From Panaeolus papilionaceus (Eukaryota; Basidiomycota; Agaricomycetes; Agaricales), in contig JADNRZ010000015.1 of the NCBI GenBank assembly GCA_015501605.1, positions 868,001 to 932,000 on the forward strand: 64,000 bases of DNA. Direction: 5' to 3'. This document shows positions 24,023 through 36,916 of this stretch, one piece after another (the stretch's first letter is position 1; the number at the start of each line of letters is the position of its first letter). The translations under genes were made by a program, and so were the position numbers. Below the pieces are notes generated by a model, which did no database searches, had not been told where the DNA came from, and saw only the letters and a list, made by a program, of their open reading frames with translations.

Positions 24023-25404
24023 GGTAGAGAGACACGGGTTTGTAGGACTTTCAACAGTTGACATGAGCCTATATATATGAAGCACCCCGCGAGGCCATTC
24101 GGCGATCAAGGGTGCTAATTCGTGGAATAAAGAAAGGAAGTATATGAAGCCTCAAGTATTCTGCTTACTTGATCTTACATTTCAGCACGGACTTCGAGGC
24201 TTTGTTGCCCAACCATGATGCACTCCCTACCTCATGTATGCAGCTTCCATTGAAATGCTGTTGTTTCACGGTGATATCGGGCGGTCGGGTGCTGTGTCAA
24301 TGCTAAGAGGTAAGTGGCTCTTCGAGAGGCCTATTGAGGTCCTCTGTATTCCAATGCAAGGATAACCTCAAGTATTTGAGCGTAGGTCGGCTACTACACA
24401 GTTCGGAGTTTGCACATTCAAGTTGGACCACACTGCGACGGCAGACACCGAACTGAGATGCTGGTCAAACGCTGGTTGAATATTCTTCAGATAGGTAGGG
24501 TTATGCATATCTGACCCCGAACAAACGATCGACAGTTTGAATCCAAAGTGGCCCTACAAACCATGGTCATACCGCGCCCACAAACCCCGAAGCGCCGTTA
24601 ACCGTTAACCGACACTTGCTCGACATATAAGTCCCATTCTGGTCGAGTGAGAAAACCTCAGCGCCCGGCGCTGATCCTTCCAATCGACGACATAGGTTAT
24701 GTGTTTGATGCTTGTAATTGTGCTGCAGGACTCACTGCTGGGTGTGCAGAAGACAGCGCTGATAAGGAAGTACATCAGTCATTTGTTCCTGTTTTTAGAG
24801 GATTCAATGCTTTACCTGGTCCGCCAAGCCCAATTTCGTCTAAGTCAGGCGCCTATATTGGTATCCAAGGTGTTAAAGTTCCTGAGTCTTCTAACATATT
24901 CAGACATGCATACCCAAAGAACGAGGAACAAGGATATAGTCACCTAACATAGGTATCCGCAGGTAATCACAAAGCTTTGACGCCCCTTCAGCCAGTAGGA
25001 GCACGACGATGAAAGCAGTCACGCAAAGTAAGAGTTCGATGGCGTATCGAAATGTAGGAGGGGCGGATATTTGCCGTCGAACTGGAAGAATAAGAGGAAG
25101 CATAAAGAGTTCAGATAATTTTGGACTTCATCCTGCCAGGGGTTTATACTCCTTGTTTATCGCAGTTTGTGACCGGCCATTTGGGATGCCTAACATGACG
25201 CATCCAAGCCGGCAAGTAGTTGAAACACTCATAACAACTTGGACATGAAGGGTCAATAGCTGATGTGTATAACAGACAAATAGATTTGACAATTGTCTGG
25301 GACTAATGGGCCTACAATGACAAGATATGTAGTACAGTATATATGGGTGGAAGCATTTCTGTAGAGCAATACAAATTTCATCCAACACCAATGAAGATGA
25401 AAGT
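24023..25404. other. Intergenic region, right edge of the terpenoid cluster
   Basis: No supported gene. A minus-strand open frame at 24900-25103 encodes a hydrophobic stretch (ELLLCVTAFIVVLLLAEGAS) that could be an isolated membrane exon or chance. A short doubled hexamer (GTTAACCGTTAACCG) occurs near 24597. Confidence 0.4.
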
Positions 25405-26377
25405 TTATGAGTTCTGAATAGCGGATTGTTGAGCTAGCAGTGTGGTCGATGCAGCAGGACAGCCGACACCTGGTCCGTTCAAGTTCTGCAGAGTAACAAG
25501 AGAGGCTTGAATACGGGCGATCTGGGATTCCTTGGAGTCGTCGGTAGGGAAAGAAACAGCGACTGAAGGATTGTTGACGGCGTGACCAGCTGCGACGTTG
25601 GCATTCAAGGACTGTATTTTTGGGTCAGAATTGATGTAAAATTAAAAAAAAGAAAAACAGAAAATGCTTGGTACGTACCTGGATGAAAGCACCACGATCG
25701 GGAGGGCAAGTGCAAGGAATCTTGATACCGTTTACGCCGTCGCAATCACCTGTACCAGTAGGGTTCTGGCCGGCTTCAATGCCGAATTGGGGCACCAGAT
25801 TTGGGTCGACACCACCTCCGTTTCCACCATTATCACCCCCACCGTTGTTTTGAGGAGCACGTTCGGTAGGGGGTGGTGCAGGGGTATCAGGGCCATTCTG
25901 GATCGCTTGTTGTTGAGCCAGGAATGTGGTGGAGGCAGCTGGACATCCAACACCAGGACCATTGAGGTTCTGGAGTGTAACGAGGGCCGCTTGCATTCGG
26001 GTCAGCTGTGATGCCTTTGAGTCATCAGCTGGGAAGGAAACTGGGACACTCGGGTTGTTGACGGCATGGCCTGCGTCGACGTTGGCATTCAAAGACTTAC
26101 GAAAATAAATTCAGAACCATTGCTACAAGTTCATTATGTAATGGCTACTCACGTTGATGAAATCGTCGCGGTTGGGAGGACATGAGCAGGGGATTTTGAT
26201 GCCGTTAACACCATCGCAATCGCCTGTGCCGGTAGGGTTCTGGCCGGGTTCAATGCCGAATTGTGGAACGAGCGAGGGGTCGACGGCGCGTTTCATGAAT
26301 CTGTGCTCAATGGGAGCAGCAGAAACAAGAGAAACGGTGGCACCAAAGAAAACAGCTGTAGCAGTGAAAAACTTCAT
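25405..26377 (-). CDS. Secreted protein of two tandem repeats
   Basis: A small secreted protein of unknown function. The ATG at 26377 starts MKFFTATAVFFGATVSLVSA, a clear signal peptide with likely cleavage after SAA or a Kex2-like site after MKR. The mature part is two copies of a unit of about 105 residues. Each copy has LVPQFGIE, GQNPTGTGDCDGVNGIKIPC and a CPP motif, then an intron, then SLNANV, GHAVNNPSV, LVTLQNLNGPGVGCPAAST. A Gly/Asn/Pro linker (APPPTERAPQNNGGGDNGG) joins the two. The four cysteines per unit suggest disulfides. The intron is at the same place in both units (before SLNANV), so the duplication copied genomic DNA including the intron. Proteins of this kind are common in mushrooms as surface or secreted factors, but I know no assigned role. 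Confidence 0.85.
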
Positions 26378-27976
26378 CTTAATTGGAAACAGGGAAAAGA
26401 CTGAGGAAAGGATGAAAGTGAACTGTGTCTTGCACGGTACAGAAGTGAAGATGCTAAATGTCGCTACCAGGCGGCACAAGGAGAGAAAGAACTACGACCG
26501 AGCGTAGGAGAGTGTTGTATATCGAACTAGTCGAGGCCCAGGAGATGGTCAAGGAATAAAGAACTCATCAAAGCCCTTTTATATCTAGCCTAGGTGAGAA
26601 ACGGATACGTAAAGCGAACTAACCGAGATTCATGATCGTTATCCCCTTCAAGTACACAGGGCATTGACATCAAAGATACACAAAAGATACATATCAGTGA
26701 TTATGTTCCCGTCGTTACGGGAACGTTGACATGCCTTGGGAGAGGACTATGTATCTCTCAGCGAGTGTCAGAACGCATCTGCGCAACACTACTCTCCTGA
26801 AAAATCGCGGTGATGGATATTCGTTTCTTTCTTACAACTCTTTGAGGTGATAGACATCCTTGAGGAGTGTAACCGAATGTTCGACGTATCAGTGTGGAGC
26901 TACCACCACTGGTGTGATTAGATAAAAGCGGGGAGCACGGAAGAAGCACATGCCGTGTTGTTGGGCGAGTTTCAATGGTCGATGAATTCTTATCACCAAC
27001 AAAACAACTGGGTCCTGGGAGCATCTGTTTCAAGTATTTTTGCTCATGGGTGTCCAATCTGAACCTGCATTTCCCAAAAATTCCACAGCATCATCAATCA
27101 CAAAAGGGGAGCCATCTGCGTTTCAGGAGTTGTTGTTAGTGGGTTGTATGGGAGAGAAGTTCAAAAATAATCACGCACGAATGTACCCCTGTGCGCTTCT
27201 ACGAATCATCTGTTGCATCCATCAGACCATACAACCCGAAAATCAATGATGTGCATTCTGTTTGCAAACGCGAGCGGGTGTTGCGCTGCGTTGCGCTCCA
27301 CTTAGGTTTACGAAGCAAATCTTGGCCCAATATACGGTCAGGACTCGGATTGTCGGTCAATATTTTCTTGGTTCCCAGAGTGAAGCTGGGCGGGCGCTAC
27401 CATAACTACGGGACGAACTAGATTAGTGACGAAGTTCAATTACGCAAATGCACAGGAACTCACCAAGCAACTGTTGAGGATCCCGACACTTTTTGTCCCG
27501 ATATTGCGAAGATGATCCTGAGATTGTAAGTAGTAATTTCGACAATCGCCTTCGCTTCAACGCGCTACCATCATCCTGATTGTCTAGATACCAGGTTGGT
27601 ATTCCCTCCCAGCCCTCTGTGAACCTAAGTCCGCGTTCCATGTATTGAATTATAACAACCAAGTTGTAAGAGATAAGGTGTATCACGAGAGCGAGTGGTT
27701 AAGGGAAGGTTGTGAATATACAGTTTGAGAGCCATGAATGAAATGAACAGGATTGCCTAAAAATACTTGACAGGTAAAAACGCAAGGAGAAAAAATTGTC
27801 CAATGAGCCCAAAATAGAGAAATATGGATACAGATCATGAGATGCAATCAAACCATGCGATCAATAGCAATGCGGGGTGGAATTGTTGAAAGTGCGATTC
27901 AAAGAGTACGTGCGTGCGGAAAACGATGTAACAAGCGACCGGCGACCGATAAAACCCTGGATCCAGAAAGACAATT
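26378..27976. other. Intergenic region
   Basis: Holds the promoter of the secreted repeat protein (a TATA-like TATAAAAG on the minus strand lies near 26576-26583) and the 3' flank of the phosphatase gene. No further gene was recognised; open frames up to 100 codons have no motifs. Confidence 0.45.
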
Positions 27977-30900
27977 TCAAAGAAGCGCCTGGGTAGCGTA
28001 AAACTTGGTGGCAGTAGCAAGATGTTGCTCCTGTTCGTCGGTCCAGCGAGCCATGAGTGTACGCTTAGCCTTCTCGCGCAGCTCAGGGTCAAAGGTCTTG
28101 ACAGTAAGGGAGAAGGCGGCGGATATGGGACGATGGTCAGAAACGTTGACTTCGTATCGCTGGTAATGCAGCTGTTGAACTCGTCCAGGGGTGCGGGCTT
28201 TCCAGAGTATGCGATCGCACCATGCTGGTGAGCGATGCTTTTCGGAAGAATCATACTCATTCGTGCCTGGGTCATACTTGTATGTGGGGTCAAATGTGAT
28301 TGCGCCTTCAGTGAACCCACGTAACCGACACCCTCTGTTATACTTGATTTCACGAAGGAGTTGGTCGTGGGGTAGGAGAGTGTTGATCTCTCCTGCACGA
28401 ATGGCGGCGATGATGGCGTCTCGTCGATGGTCAATGCGGTAGTTGAGGTCTCCATTCAACTGTAAAAAATGAGGATGAGAAATATAACTCAAAAGGAGCA
28501 GCTAAAACAACTTACGATGACGAATTCATGATCAAGAATCATCGTCCCATCTCCGCCTCCCACATATGCCAAAGGATGGTCAGTAGGCGTGAACACGGCC
28601 TTGTCTTCCAAAATGCCAGCAATATCAGCATTTCTTCGTCGAACCGCACTCTGACCAGCTGCCAAATGACAATTGATAAAGCAGATAGAAGAATCTCCAA
28701 CGACGCATCTCGCAACAATACCGCCCTAAAATATCTACGGATCAGTAATCTGCCTGGCAGAAAGTGTCAAAGGACGCACCTTGTTACCATATCGGCCACC
28801 CATACCACGTTTGATGGTTGTGACCGCCACATCGTCAAACAGGGTCCTCTCCGAACTCTTGACCATGATACATGTGAAGAGACCAATTAGGTTTTCTGTG
28901 TGAACCACACAGTAGCCCACGTCTTTGGGCATTGCAGCCTTGACCGCAAGAATTAGCCGGTCATACCACCTCTTATACGCCCCGCTAACCCTCTCAGAGA
29001 GCCCGTCATCTGCTTTCTTCTTTCCGCCTAAAAAGACGCTCTTGGCCGCCATCTTTCGGCTCTCTAGATCGATAACTTCCTGGAATCCGAAAACGATAAT
29101 TTCGGGAGGTTGCTCCACACTGTTCAGAACGTTGTGCAGGAAGTTGAAGTTCTCCGAGTCACCCGTCAACGAGTCTGGTCGAGCCGAATCGCAATTCCAT
29201 GAGACGACGAGAACGTTCAGATCCCGGAAGGTGCTAAACGCGGATTCCATCTTGAACAGTTCCTTGTCTAAGAGACGCTGAAATGAGCAAGCAGGCATGA
29301 GAGGAATGAGAAAATACGGACCAATCCAATCCAGTCCCAACAGACCATCCCACAGTCTGATATTCTCGTCACGCCCAATGCTAGCGACACACAACCTCCC
29401 AACCTTCATGATAGCATAGTGATTGACCATCATCTTCAGAACGGGCAGATGAGGATGGGCATTCCAGCTATTCGTCACCAGCCAAGGCTTCACAGAGACA
29501 TCGTACGCAGAAATCATCCCATTCCTGCTTCCAGCCCACAAGCGATCATTAACACCCTCTAAGCTTAGCACATCCGACATAGACACCTTCATCACTTCCA
29601 CACAACGCGGATACCCGTCATCAGTGTCCAACTCCCAGATGGATATGTATCCTTCTTCGTGGCCAACATACACATGGCCTGGTTGGGTAGGGATAATTGC
29701 AGCTGATGTAACTGCGCCGACGTGCTCTGTTGGAAGCAAAGACCTTCCAGTTGTCGCTGGGTTGAAAAGGTCGTATATCCTAATCACGGGTAACCGTTGA
29801 CTGAGCGTAGATCCCTGGTGCTCCATCCTAGCAGCGGTCCACAGCTTTCCGTCAATCATTTTGACGAAATCCTGTTTGTCTGTCGTTCTGATAACACGAG
29901 GAATGGTGGCTTGAAGCGTAATGTCGTCCTGATTGCCCTGATCTGGCGAAAAGATCAGGGTCTTGCCAGACTCATCCAAGCTGATCATCGATCGACCGTG
30001 TCGGAAAAGGTGTGTGATGGGGTGTAAATGGGCAGCGTATTTGGCGCCACGTACAGCGCCTGTCCGTATGTCGAGCTCCAAGAGGTGGCCTTCCCTGGTC
30101 CCAACCCACAGGAGAAACCCAAGATCGGTAGGTAGATACGAGGGGCGGAATTCCATACACGTCACTTTGAGATCCTTGGAGCTCATATCCTTCGTGTCCA
30201 GATTGAAGATGGGGACCTCGGACATCGACAGGTCATAAACCTTAATGTGATGACCGTGTCCTACGATGACATGAGAACCTGATAATGCGACACACCCGCT
30301 GTGTGGATGGACATGTATTTTGGGTTCCGTGTATCCGTCGCGGAATCCAAGAACAGGAGGTCGTCGAGATGACATGCTGCTATCTGGCATTAGATCCACC
30401 GTCTGTGGTTCTGCCGCTTCCTCTGCTCCTGATTCCTCTTCAGATGAGGGTGAAGGAGGACGCCGTGCAGGGGGTAATTTGTCATTTAGGCCGATAGTAC
30501 GGGTAGGCGGAGGTGGTAATCGAGAGGATTTCTTCTCGGGCTCCGCGGGTAGCACAGGAACAGGGCTTGCTCGTGGGGGTAGAGCTGGGCTGGCAGGAGA
30601 GAAGTCTTGGGCAATAGTAGTCCTGCGGGAAGGCAAAGGCGGTGGTGCATTTAGTCTGAGGTTAGGAACCGAGGCAGTTGCACTTTCGGCGTTGAGGATC
30701 CCTCGTACTCGAGGAGATGCCCTGTGAACTGGTGGTGGGGGTGGTGGCGGGGAAAGGGTATTTGCACGGGGTTTCGTTGAGGAAAGTCCACTAATTTGAA
30801 GATCTGCCTGTGGTTGGCTGAATTCACTGGTAGATGTCCCAAGACTGCTGTTGGTAGATGTCAATGTAGACCCAGCCCTGTTCCCGTGTCCATTTCCATT

Positions 30901-31686
30901 TCCATGACCATTCCCGTTGAGTGATCCAGGACTATTCTGAAATTTCCTTGCAGGTATCGGGGGTGGCATAAGCTTCTGTGCTGGTGTTTCAGGTGTGTCG
31001 TCGTCATCGTCAGAAAACTCTTGCGGCTGTATGATATTTTCGGGGCTTGTTGCGAGTGGAACAGATGGACTTGTAAAAGTTGGTCGTGGGGGTATCGTCG
31101 GCTTAGGATCTAGTGGTGCCGAGGGTATGCTCCCAATACTAGAATGAGGAGATTGTGTTCTAGGAGTAGTGGACGTCGATGAAGACAAAGGGGGCGTAGG
31201 AACCCTGTTAGACACAATTAATGATTTGTCAAGAGAATTGAAATGCGCACCGACGCACCTTCTATGTTTCAGACTCAATGTATGGCTCAACTCCTTTATT
31301 TCTGCTTTTGAGGGAGGAGGCATAGGTACTGGTCTCAACAAAGGTGATGGACTTGGAGATGGTAGAGGCGATGCATTTTGGGGTTTTATCAGTGAACCTC
31401 GTGGGGGTGGTGGAGGTGGTGGAGCTCGTTTCCCTGGCACTTTCAATTCTGATGACGACGATGAGGCCTTCAGGTGCGAGCCCTCCGAGCTCGATGTGGG
31501 TATTTGAGGGTTCAAAGTCATTTTAGGTCGAGGGCTAGAAGGGTTCGTCACGGTTAAATGTTCCGCAACAATGTTCGGCCTTGTTGGGCCTTGGTTTCCG
31601 TTGGGGTCCATCGCCATTTTCTCAAACTTAGACTTTAGATTCCTCACCGCCTGCAATGAATCAGAATCAATATCTGGCGATTCCAT
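27977..31686 (-). CDS. WD40 plus inositol polyphosphate 5-phosphatase
   Basis: A large signalling phosphatase that should remove the 5-phosphate from inositol phosphates or phosphoinositides. The ATG at 31686 begins MESPDIDSDSLQAVRNLKSK. The first 400 residues are Pro/Ser-rich and disordered, with runs such as APPPPPPPRG. A WD40-like propeller follows (HPHSGCVALSGSHVIVGHG to CVASIGRDENIRLWDGLLG). The catalytic domain has LVVSWNCDSARPD, VFGFQE, RYGNK, INCHLAAG, LNGDLNYRID, SPAWCDRILWK and VSDHRPISAAF, all the hallmark 5-phosphatase motifs. Introns lie in the catalytic part near 28461-28515 and 28726-28779. Two further 54 nt introns at 29268-29321 and 31205-31258 leave the frame open and could be mistaken for coding sequence. 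The stop is at 27977. WD40 plus 5-phosphatase is a known type II arrangement in plants and fungi. Confidence 0.92.
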
Positions 31687-33342
31687 CCTTGGCGAGCCGT
31701 GGTAGCCAGGACACGCCTGTGTTCCTGGATGTTAAATGAACTGAGAACTATCACCGAAGGCACTTAAAGAATCTTGTCACTCACAAATAATCCAGCTTTT
31801 AATGGAGATACAAGCCCTCGTATATCTATAACGCCTTCAAAGACGATAAAATTTAGCTGTCAACGTCGCTGGCGTCGTTGGAGGTCGTGGAGGTAGTGAA
31901 CAGAGATTATATTGCATTACATAATGGACTGACGGTTTGAAGGCCTAACGCGTCAGGCCAGCTCCTTGTCCCAAACGATCACCTTGCCATCAGTAAAGAC
32001 TTCGGTTGAAGATTTTGTTGTAATAAAGTGAGTTTAGTGATATAATTTTACATTCAAGCCTAATAATAATCATTTTCTCTTTGTATAGTGTCTGTTAATA
32101 CTGCTCATGAAATAGAAATCCTGCAAAGTGGGAGATTTTCCTCAGCCTCCTCTCCGATACATATAAATGTTTGAATGGTCAGAGGCAATCAAAGATTATG
32201 GTTCAATGGGCGCAGATGGAAAGATATCCGTTGCATATGGTATTTTGTTTGATAAAACGGCAAATACATGTGGGCAACACTCGCGTTCTTGAACGATCTT
32301 TCGCGGCTGATATCTTGCCCCAACTTTAGTGGAGGCTTTAAACGGAACTCTGAGGGCAGCCAAGCGACAGAAGAAGGTTAAATTTTGATCATGCTTACTT
32401 TTTGTTTAAGTTGTCTGACTTGATCATTCTGAATCTCACCAGGTCGCCTTCGATGCAGAGCTTCTGATGATGCCTCGTGATAAGGATGTCAAGGTCACAC
32501 TCGTTGAGGCTTGAGCTTGATCGATGATCTCATACCCACGAAGCGCTCAGGAACGAGCGACGACATCTAACCAAGTTATACCTATTTTCTCATTAGCTAC
32601 TCATGAAGATTTATTCGTCTATCGAAGCATCACAGTGGTCCTAGCAAGCATCGTTATGTGTCGATGAACCCGTAATAGCTCAGGGATGGACAGGTAAAAA
32701 AAACGAGCGAGAATACTCACAGTTTCGAAGCCTAATCCACAAATCTTGGTTACTGTTGCTGAGATATAACATGTCCTCTTTCTCAGCTCTTTGTTTCTGC
32801 CCGCCACGACTTCTCGGTGACAGGCATCAAATCGGTGGACTTCTCCTCTTTACACCGAGAATCGAATGGAGAATCCGGGCCCCGGGGTGTTGTTCAGAAA
32901 TACTTACCTTTAAGTGCCACCCGGTTGCAGTAGGAACTCATCGCATTGGCATCATATGCCGGACTGTTCTCCTCTTCTCTGTCAATTTTTTGCTCCCTGA
33001 GGCCAGGCTACAGTGGCTATCCTATATTACAGTCGCCCAACTTTATCCCAGAAACAAAAGTCCTCGTTTTAAACGCCAGCCGTGCAAGCTTGCAAGGCGC
33101 CACCATGATCGAAATGGTGGGATGGTTGTCGCCTCGCAGGGTCTCCTTTCCGGAGGTTTCCATGATTAGGACCCTGACCATCCTTTATAAGGCGTCCGAT
33201 CCCGGCATGGCTCATCAATTTCTTTATTTGACTCTTCCTTTTCCAACCTCCGTTTAATTCAACTGTTCTGCTCTAAGGGATCTACAGAGAGACCTCACGA
33301 AAGCAAGTGAACTTCATCTTGCTCGAGCCTCGTATAGATGTC
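31687..33342. other. Intergenic region
   Basis: About 1.6 kb with no supported gene. The longest frame (32756-33169, plus) has no motif and unconvincing composition. Confidence 0.4.
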
Positions 33343-34778
33343 ATGACAGGAGAGGACGAATTGCTTTCGGCAGCGTCAGGATTTCACAGCAGGAATTACT
33401 CATCGCGTGCGTGTTTCTCTCTTGGCATACTTCGCCGACATTCTCAGCTGAATGCCTTTATATCCAGTCGCTGCGCTGGTCTTGGTGGTGTTTGACTATT
33501 TATCGACACTAATATTTGAATACAGAAGTATCTGGGTGTCAGTGCTCTCTTCAGGCATATCTCTCGTTGGTAGCAACATCTAAGCAAGTTCTCCCATTTA
33601 TACACAGACCACCAGCTAGGGCCGTCAAGCTTCTATATTTATGCTCAAGATATTTGGGTCTTACATCTCAAATGTAACACAGCTTATCGTTTCGTGCCAA
33701 CAGCACGCTGACCGCCATGTTCTAACAGAGCACATTACACTCTCATTCACACCCACCTAGCAAAAGCCCCTGTCTCTCCAACAACATGCCGAGTCTGGAT
33801 AACGAGTCTGATCTCGAGTTCCGTATGCCTGCTCTTGGTCCTAGACGGGATCCTTTTTCTTAGAAGTGAGCCGTTCTCTATACAACTGTCTCGCGAAATA
33901 CCTTTGACTGCCAGCTCACCATACATGATCTTTTACCTTTGCAATCAGTATACGCGCTATACCAACAGCGTAAACGAATGCTATGGGTTCTGATACCAAT
34001 CGCAACACAGCCAATTGCTATAGCTATATCCACCCAACGATCTCTGTTCAAGGAAGGGGATCTTGATGAGCTTTGCGACTACAAGGGATCAGTCCTTGAT
34101 GCTGTAATATTAAGGCTAGTCAATCTTGTTCCACCAGACCTATCCTTTGACTTACGGTTTTCACCATTACTAGTTTCATCGTTCTCTCTGTGCATATGAT
34201 TTTATGGGTCGTAACATTTGTACGACGCAACATCGCCCAAGGTCAAGCTGTTGTTGTTAAATTAGTGGTACAAGAAAGTGCTTGGGCACTGGCATTATTT
34301 TTTGGTGCGTAGCTATACCCTATTCCAGCTTCCTCGCACAACTCAAGCATCAATGTCACTTTACCAGCTATGCTAGTTGCTATCGCCCCTTACTCCAGTA
34401 TGAAAAGACGGATCAGCCCTTTTTTCATCCTGTCGTGAGTCTTCCCCCGCGTTGGTATCTCTTTCGAAGAGGCTCAGTGATTATACCGTCTTAGATGGAC
34501 CATAGGGCTTCAATCCATTCTGGTAAGCCGCTGCGTCGTATTTTGCTCTCATGTCATTCGAGAACTGAACGTGAATTATTTGTATTAACCCTCAGTGTTG
34601 CCGGCTGATAATGAACATACGTCGTCTTAAAGTCGAGCCAAGTGCACAAGACAGTGACGTTGATCGTTATGTCTTGTCAACCGTTATTCTCTCTTCCAAC
34701 ACTGTCACAGACGCCGAATGTCCACCACCACCAGCATCCGAAAAATCATCAAAAACGTGTATCCCTGAAATCAATTGA
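33343..34778 (+). CDS. DUF6533-type multi-pass membrane protein, copy 1
   Basis: An integral membrane protein of about 310 residues with six or seven predicted membrane helices. This type is greatly expanded in mushrooms and has no known function. The ATG at 33343 begins MTGEDELLSAASGF. The second exon has LAALVLVVFDYLSTLIFEY and SIWV, the characteristic N-terminal domain, then RAVKLLYLCSRYLGLTSQM. Later exons read THLAKAPVSPTTCRVW, LLLVLDGILFLR, YALYQQRKRMLWVLIPIA, RRNIAQGQAVVVKL and PYSSMKRRISPFF. The cytosolic tail is RLIMNIRRLKVEPSAQDSDV to the stop at 34778. Exons pair one-to-one with the copy at 36917. One donor (at about 34112) reads AG|GCTAG, so it is either a rare GC-AG intron or a lesion. 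Confidence 0.75.
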
Positions 34779-36916
34779 AAAATTCTTTATCATATCCATT
34801 TTGGATGACCAGTATCTAGTTGCATTGCGATACTTTATTCGTATTATATGACGTCCAACTCACATTAGATACAACAGTCGCTCTTTCTTTGTCTGTTGAT
34901 TACCTAACTGAATGTATTTTATCCTGTAACTAAGCAATAAGTATAGATTTTTCCTGAGGGAGGATGAACACATAATTGAGGTGTCGGGCTTCGCGCGATT
35001 TCTGAGCTTTGTATGAAATCCAATATAGCAATTTGAAGGCATTAAGCGCTCGGCCTACGCCGACGGAGTCCGACTGATTGATGCAATGGTTCGAATCGAC
35101 CCGTATATTAATAACACCTTGGGATTGTATGTTGTTCCGAATCGAGAGCTGCGGATCCCTGACTCAGTACTTCCTTAACTCAGGGACGTGACAGCGATTT
35201 AATATTGTGGCTACAGAAACTGGGCTAAAAACCTCTAAAACCCTGCTGGTCATTACAAAGAATGTATATTGCGCCGTATGGGACCGTTGGTCTTCGTTAG
35301 ATCGTTTCCATGAATTTAATCTTGGCGTTATTCTGAACGTGGGACGACATCGACCTTCATCCATTGCAACATCTCATCACGCAACTGATCAAACTCCATC
35401 TTGACTTCAGTATCCAGGAACTATGTTAGTAAAAGCGACTGTGTTGATTATTGATGAAGTGAGTTGTGTCGAAAATCCCCCTGATTCTTTGACAAGATCT
35501 GCCACAATTCAGAGAGCGAAATACAGTTACGAGGCCCCCTAGGGTCTCGTTCTTATGTCACTGACTTAAGGCCTTTTGTGCGCTTTTTTCCCATTGCATG
35601 GCTCTGTTTGCCTTGGACTTCGATGGCACAGCCTCTTTAGCTGTCTTCTTTCATTCTGCGGCCATTTTTGTGGTTCACTATCCCATTGCATGGTTTGTCT
35701 AAGACATCGATGGCACTGCGGTTTTTCGTCTGCTCCTGTTCAACTATACCACTACCTCCGTACGTCTTGTCTATTTTAAACCAGGTCGCTTTCTTTTTTG
35801 TTTACATTTTTTTCTCGCAAAAAAAATCAGTTACAATTACTTATACTTACCGATATTACTTACCGATATCATCTAGAAATTTTCTGCACCCTGCGTTTAC
35901 AGGTATGTTCTGGACTTTTTTTGTGCGGTTTTTCCCCATCGTCTGCTTCTGTTTGGCTACAGCTTCTGATAGCACAGCCTCCAGCTAGCCCGACTCGTTT
36001 GTGCAAAGTCTTCCCCACTGCGTACGTCTGTTTGGCTAGGGCTCTTGATGGTGCAGCCATTTTTATTTTTATCTTCCTCGTTCGTCATCACCGCCACTGG
36101 TACGTGCACCAGTATTGTACCGTAGAGTACTAGCTTGACAGGCAAACATCACTTGTGTATCCTCGAAGCCAATTAAATTGGAAGCTATAAGTTGGTCTTC
36201 AAGTTGTTCTCAATATGAGGCTTGCTTTGTGACTGATTTGATATAAAGGGTGGCACGAAATACCATATACTAGTGGTCATCACTGGTATATATTTGCAGC
36301 GTCGGCCCTTCCATGTAAAACAAACTATGGTATTTTTCGATAATATCAAATGTCACACTGATGATGATGCATGTGCCCTGTTGCTCGATTGACCTAGCTG
36401 CTGCAAATACATTTCAAATTCCCGGTGCTGACAATTCTTGTAGCAATTTGTTATAATGCAGAACTCAATTCAAAGGGCCTCGTAAAATGCCAGGACTGCA
36501 TCGCAGGTCATGGCCCTCATCCAAGTATGTATATCTAAAAACACTGCTGAAAACCCCCCTATAAGGGGAATATGGTGACGGGACACTCCTACGCTTACAC
36601 AGCTGCACTAGACAGCGACTGGAATCAAATCCCGGGGTCTCACCCACCGGACAAGGCTGACCAGGTGACGATAGCGAACATCATCTAAGCCCTGGTTAGG
36701 CTCCTCAGGCATAATTCTCAGGAAAATGCCCCTTAGTTTTAAATGTCGGCCGCTGTGTTCAGATTTAGTACTTCCCTTCTTCAATTGAAACCTCTTCCCG
36801 GTCCCCATCCCCGCCGACAATCTGTGCCCGTCTCTTTGCTTTCCGACAGTCTTCATAGCATACAAAGGAGCTGCCAGTGCTGGCCAATCACCGGGAATCA
36901 CGCCATTCATAATTAA
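34779..36916. other. Intergenic region between the DUF6533 pair
   Basis: No gene is supported. The part 35571-36073 is a field of diverged repeats, listed separately. A 100-codon minus-strand frame (36608-36910) begins just 6 bases from the next gene's ATG but has no recognisable features. Confidence 0.45.
35571..36073 (+). repeat. Four diverged copies of a ~70 nt repeat
   Basis: Four related units start at about 35571, 35660, 35914 and 35995. Each has a T-rich start (TTTTGTGCG-like), then CCCATTGCATGG or a variant, then TCTGTTTGGCTA-like, then CTTCGATGGCACAGCC-like. Units one and two and units three and four are close together, with about 180 unrelated bases between the pairs. Identity between units looks like 65-75 per cent by eye. 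Confidence 0.6.

Noticed and set aside
24594..24610. A doubled GTTAACC hexamer that resembles a telomere-like repeat.
   Set aside because: Only two units and not the fungal TTAGGG type.
24900..25103. A minus-strand hydrophobic open frame (ELLLCVTAFIVVLLLAEGAS) near the cluster edge, possibly a P450 N-terminal relic.
   Set aside because: No PPGP-type motif or downstream P450 exons could be found; one hydrophobic stretch is not enough.
32756..33169. A 137-codon plus-strand frame in a long intergenic region.
   Set aside because: Composition and motifs do not look like protein, and no flanking exons could be joined.
36608..36910. A 100-codon minus-strand frame that starts beside the ATG of the second DUF6533-type gene.
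   Set aside because: No recognisable feature; it overlaps the likely promoter of that gene.
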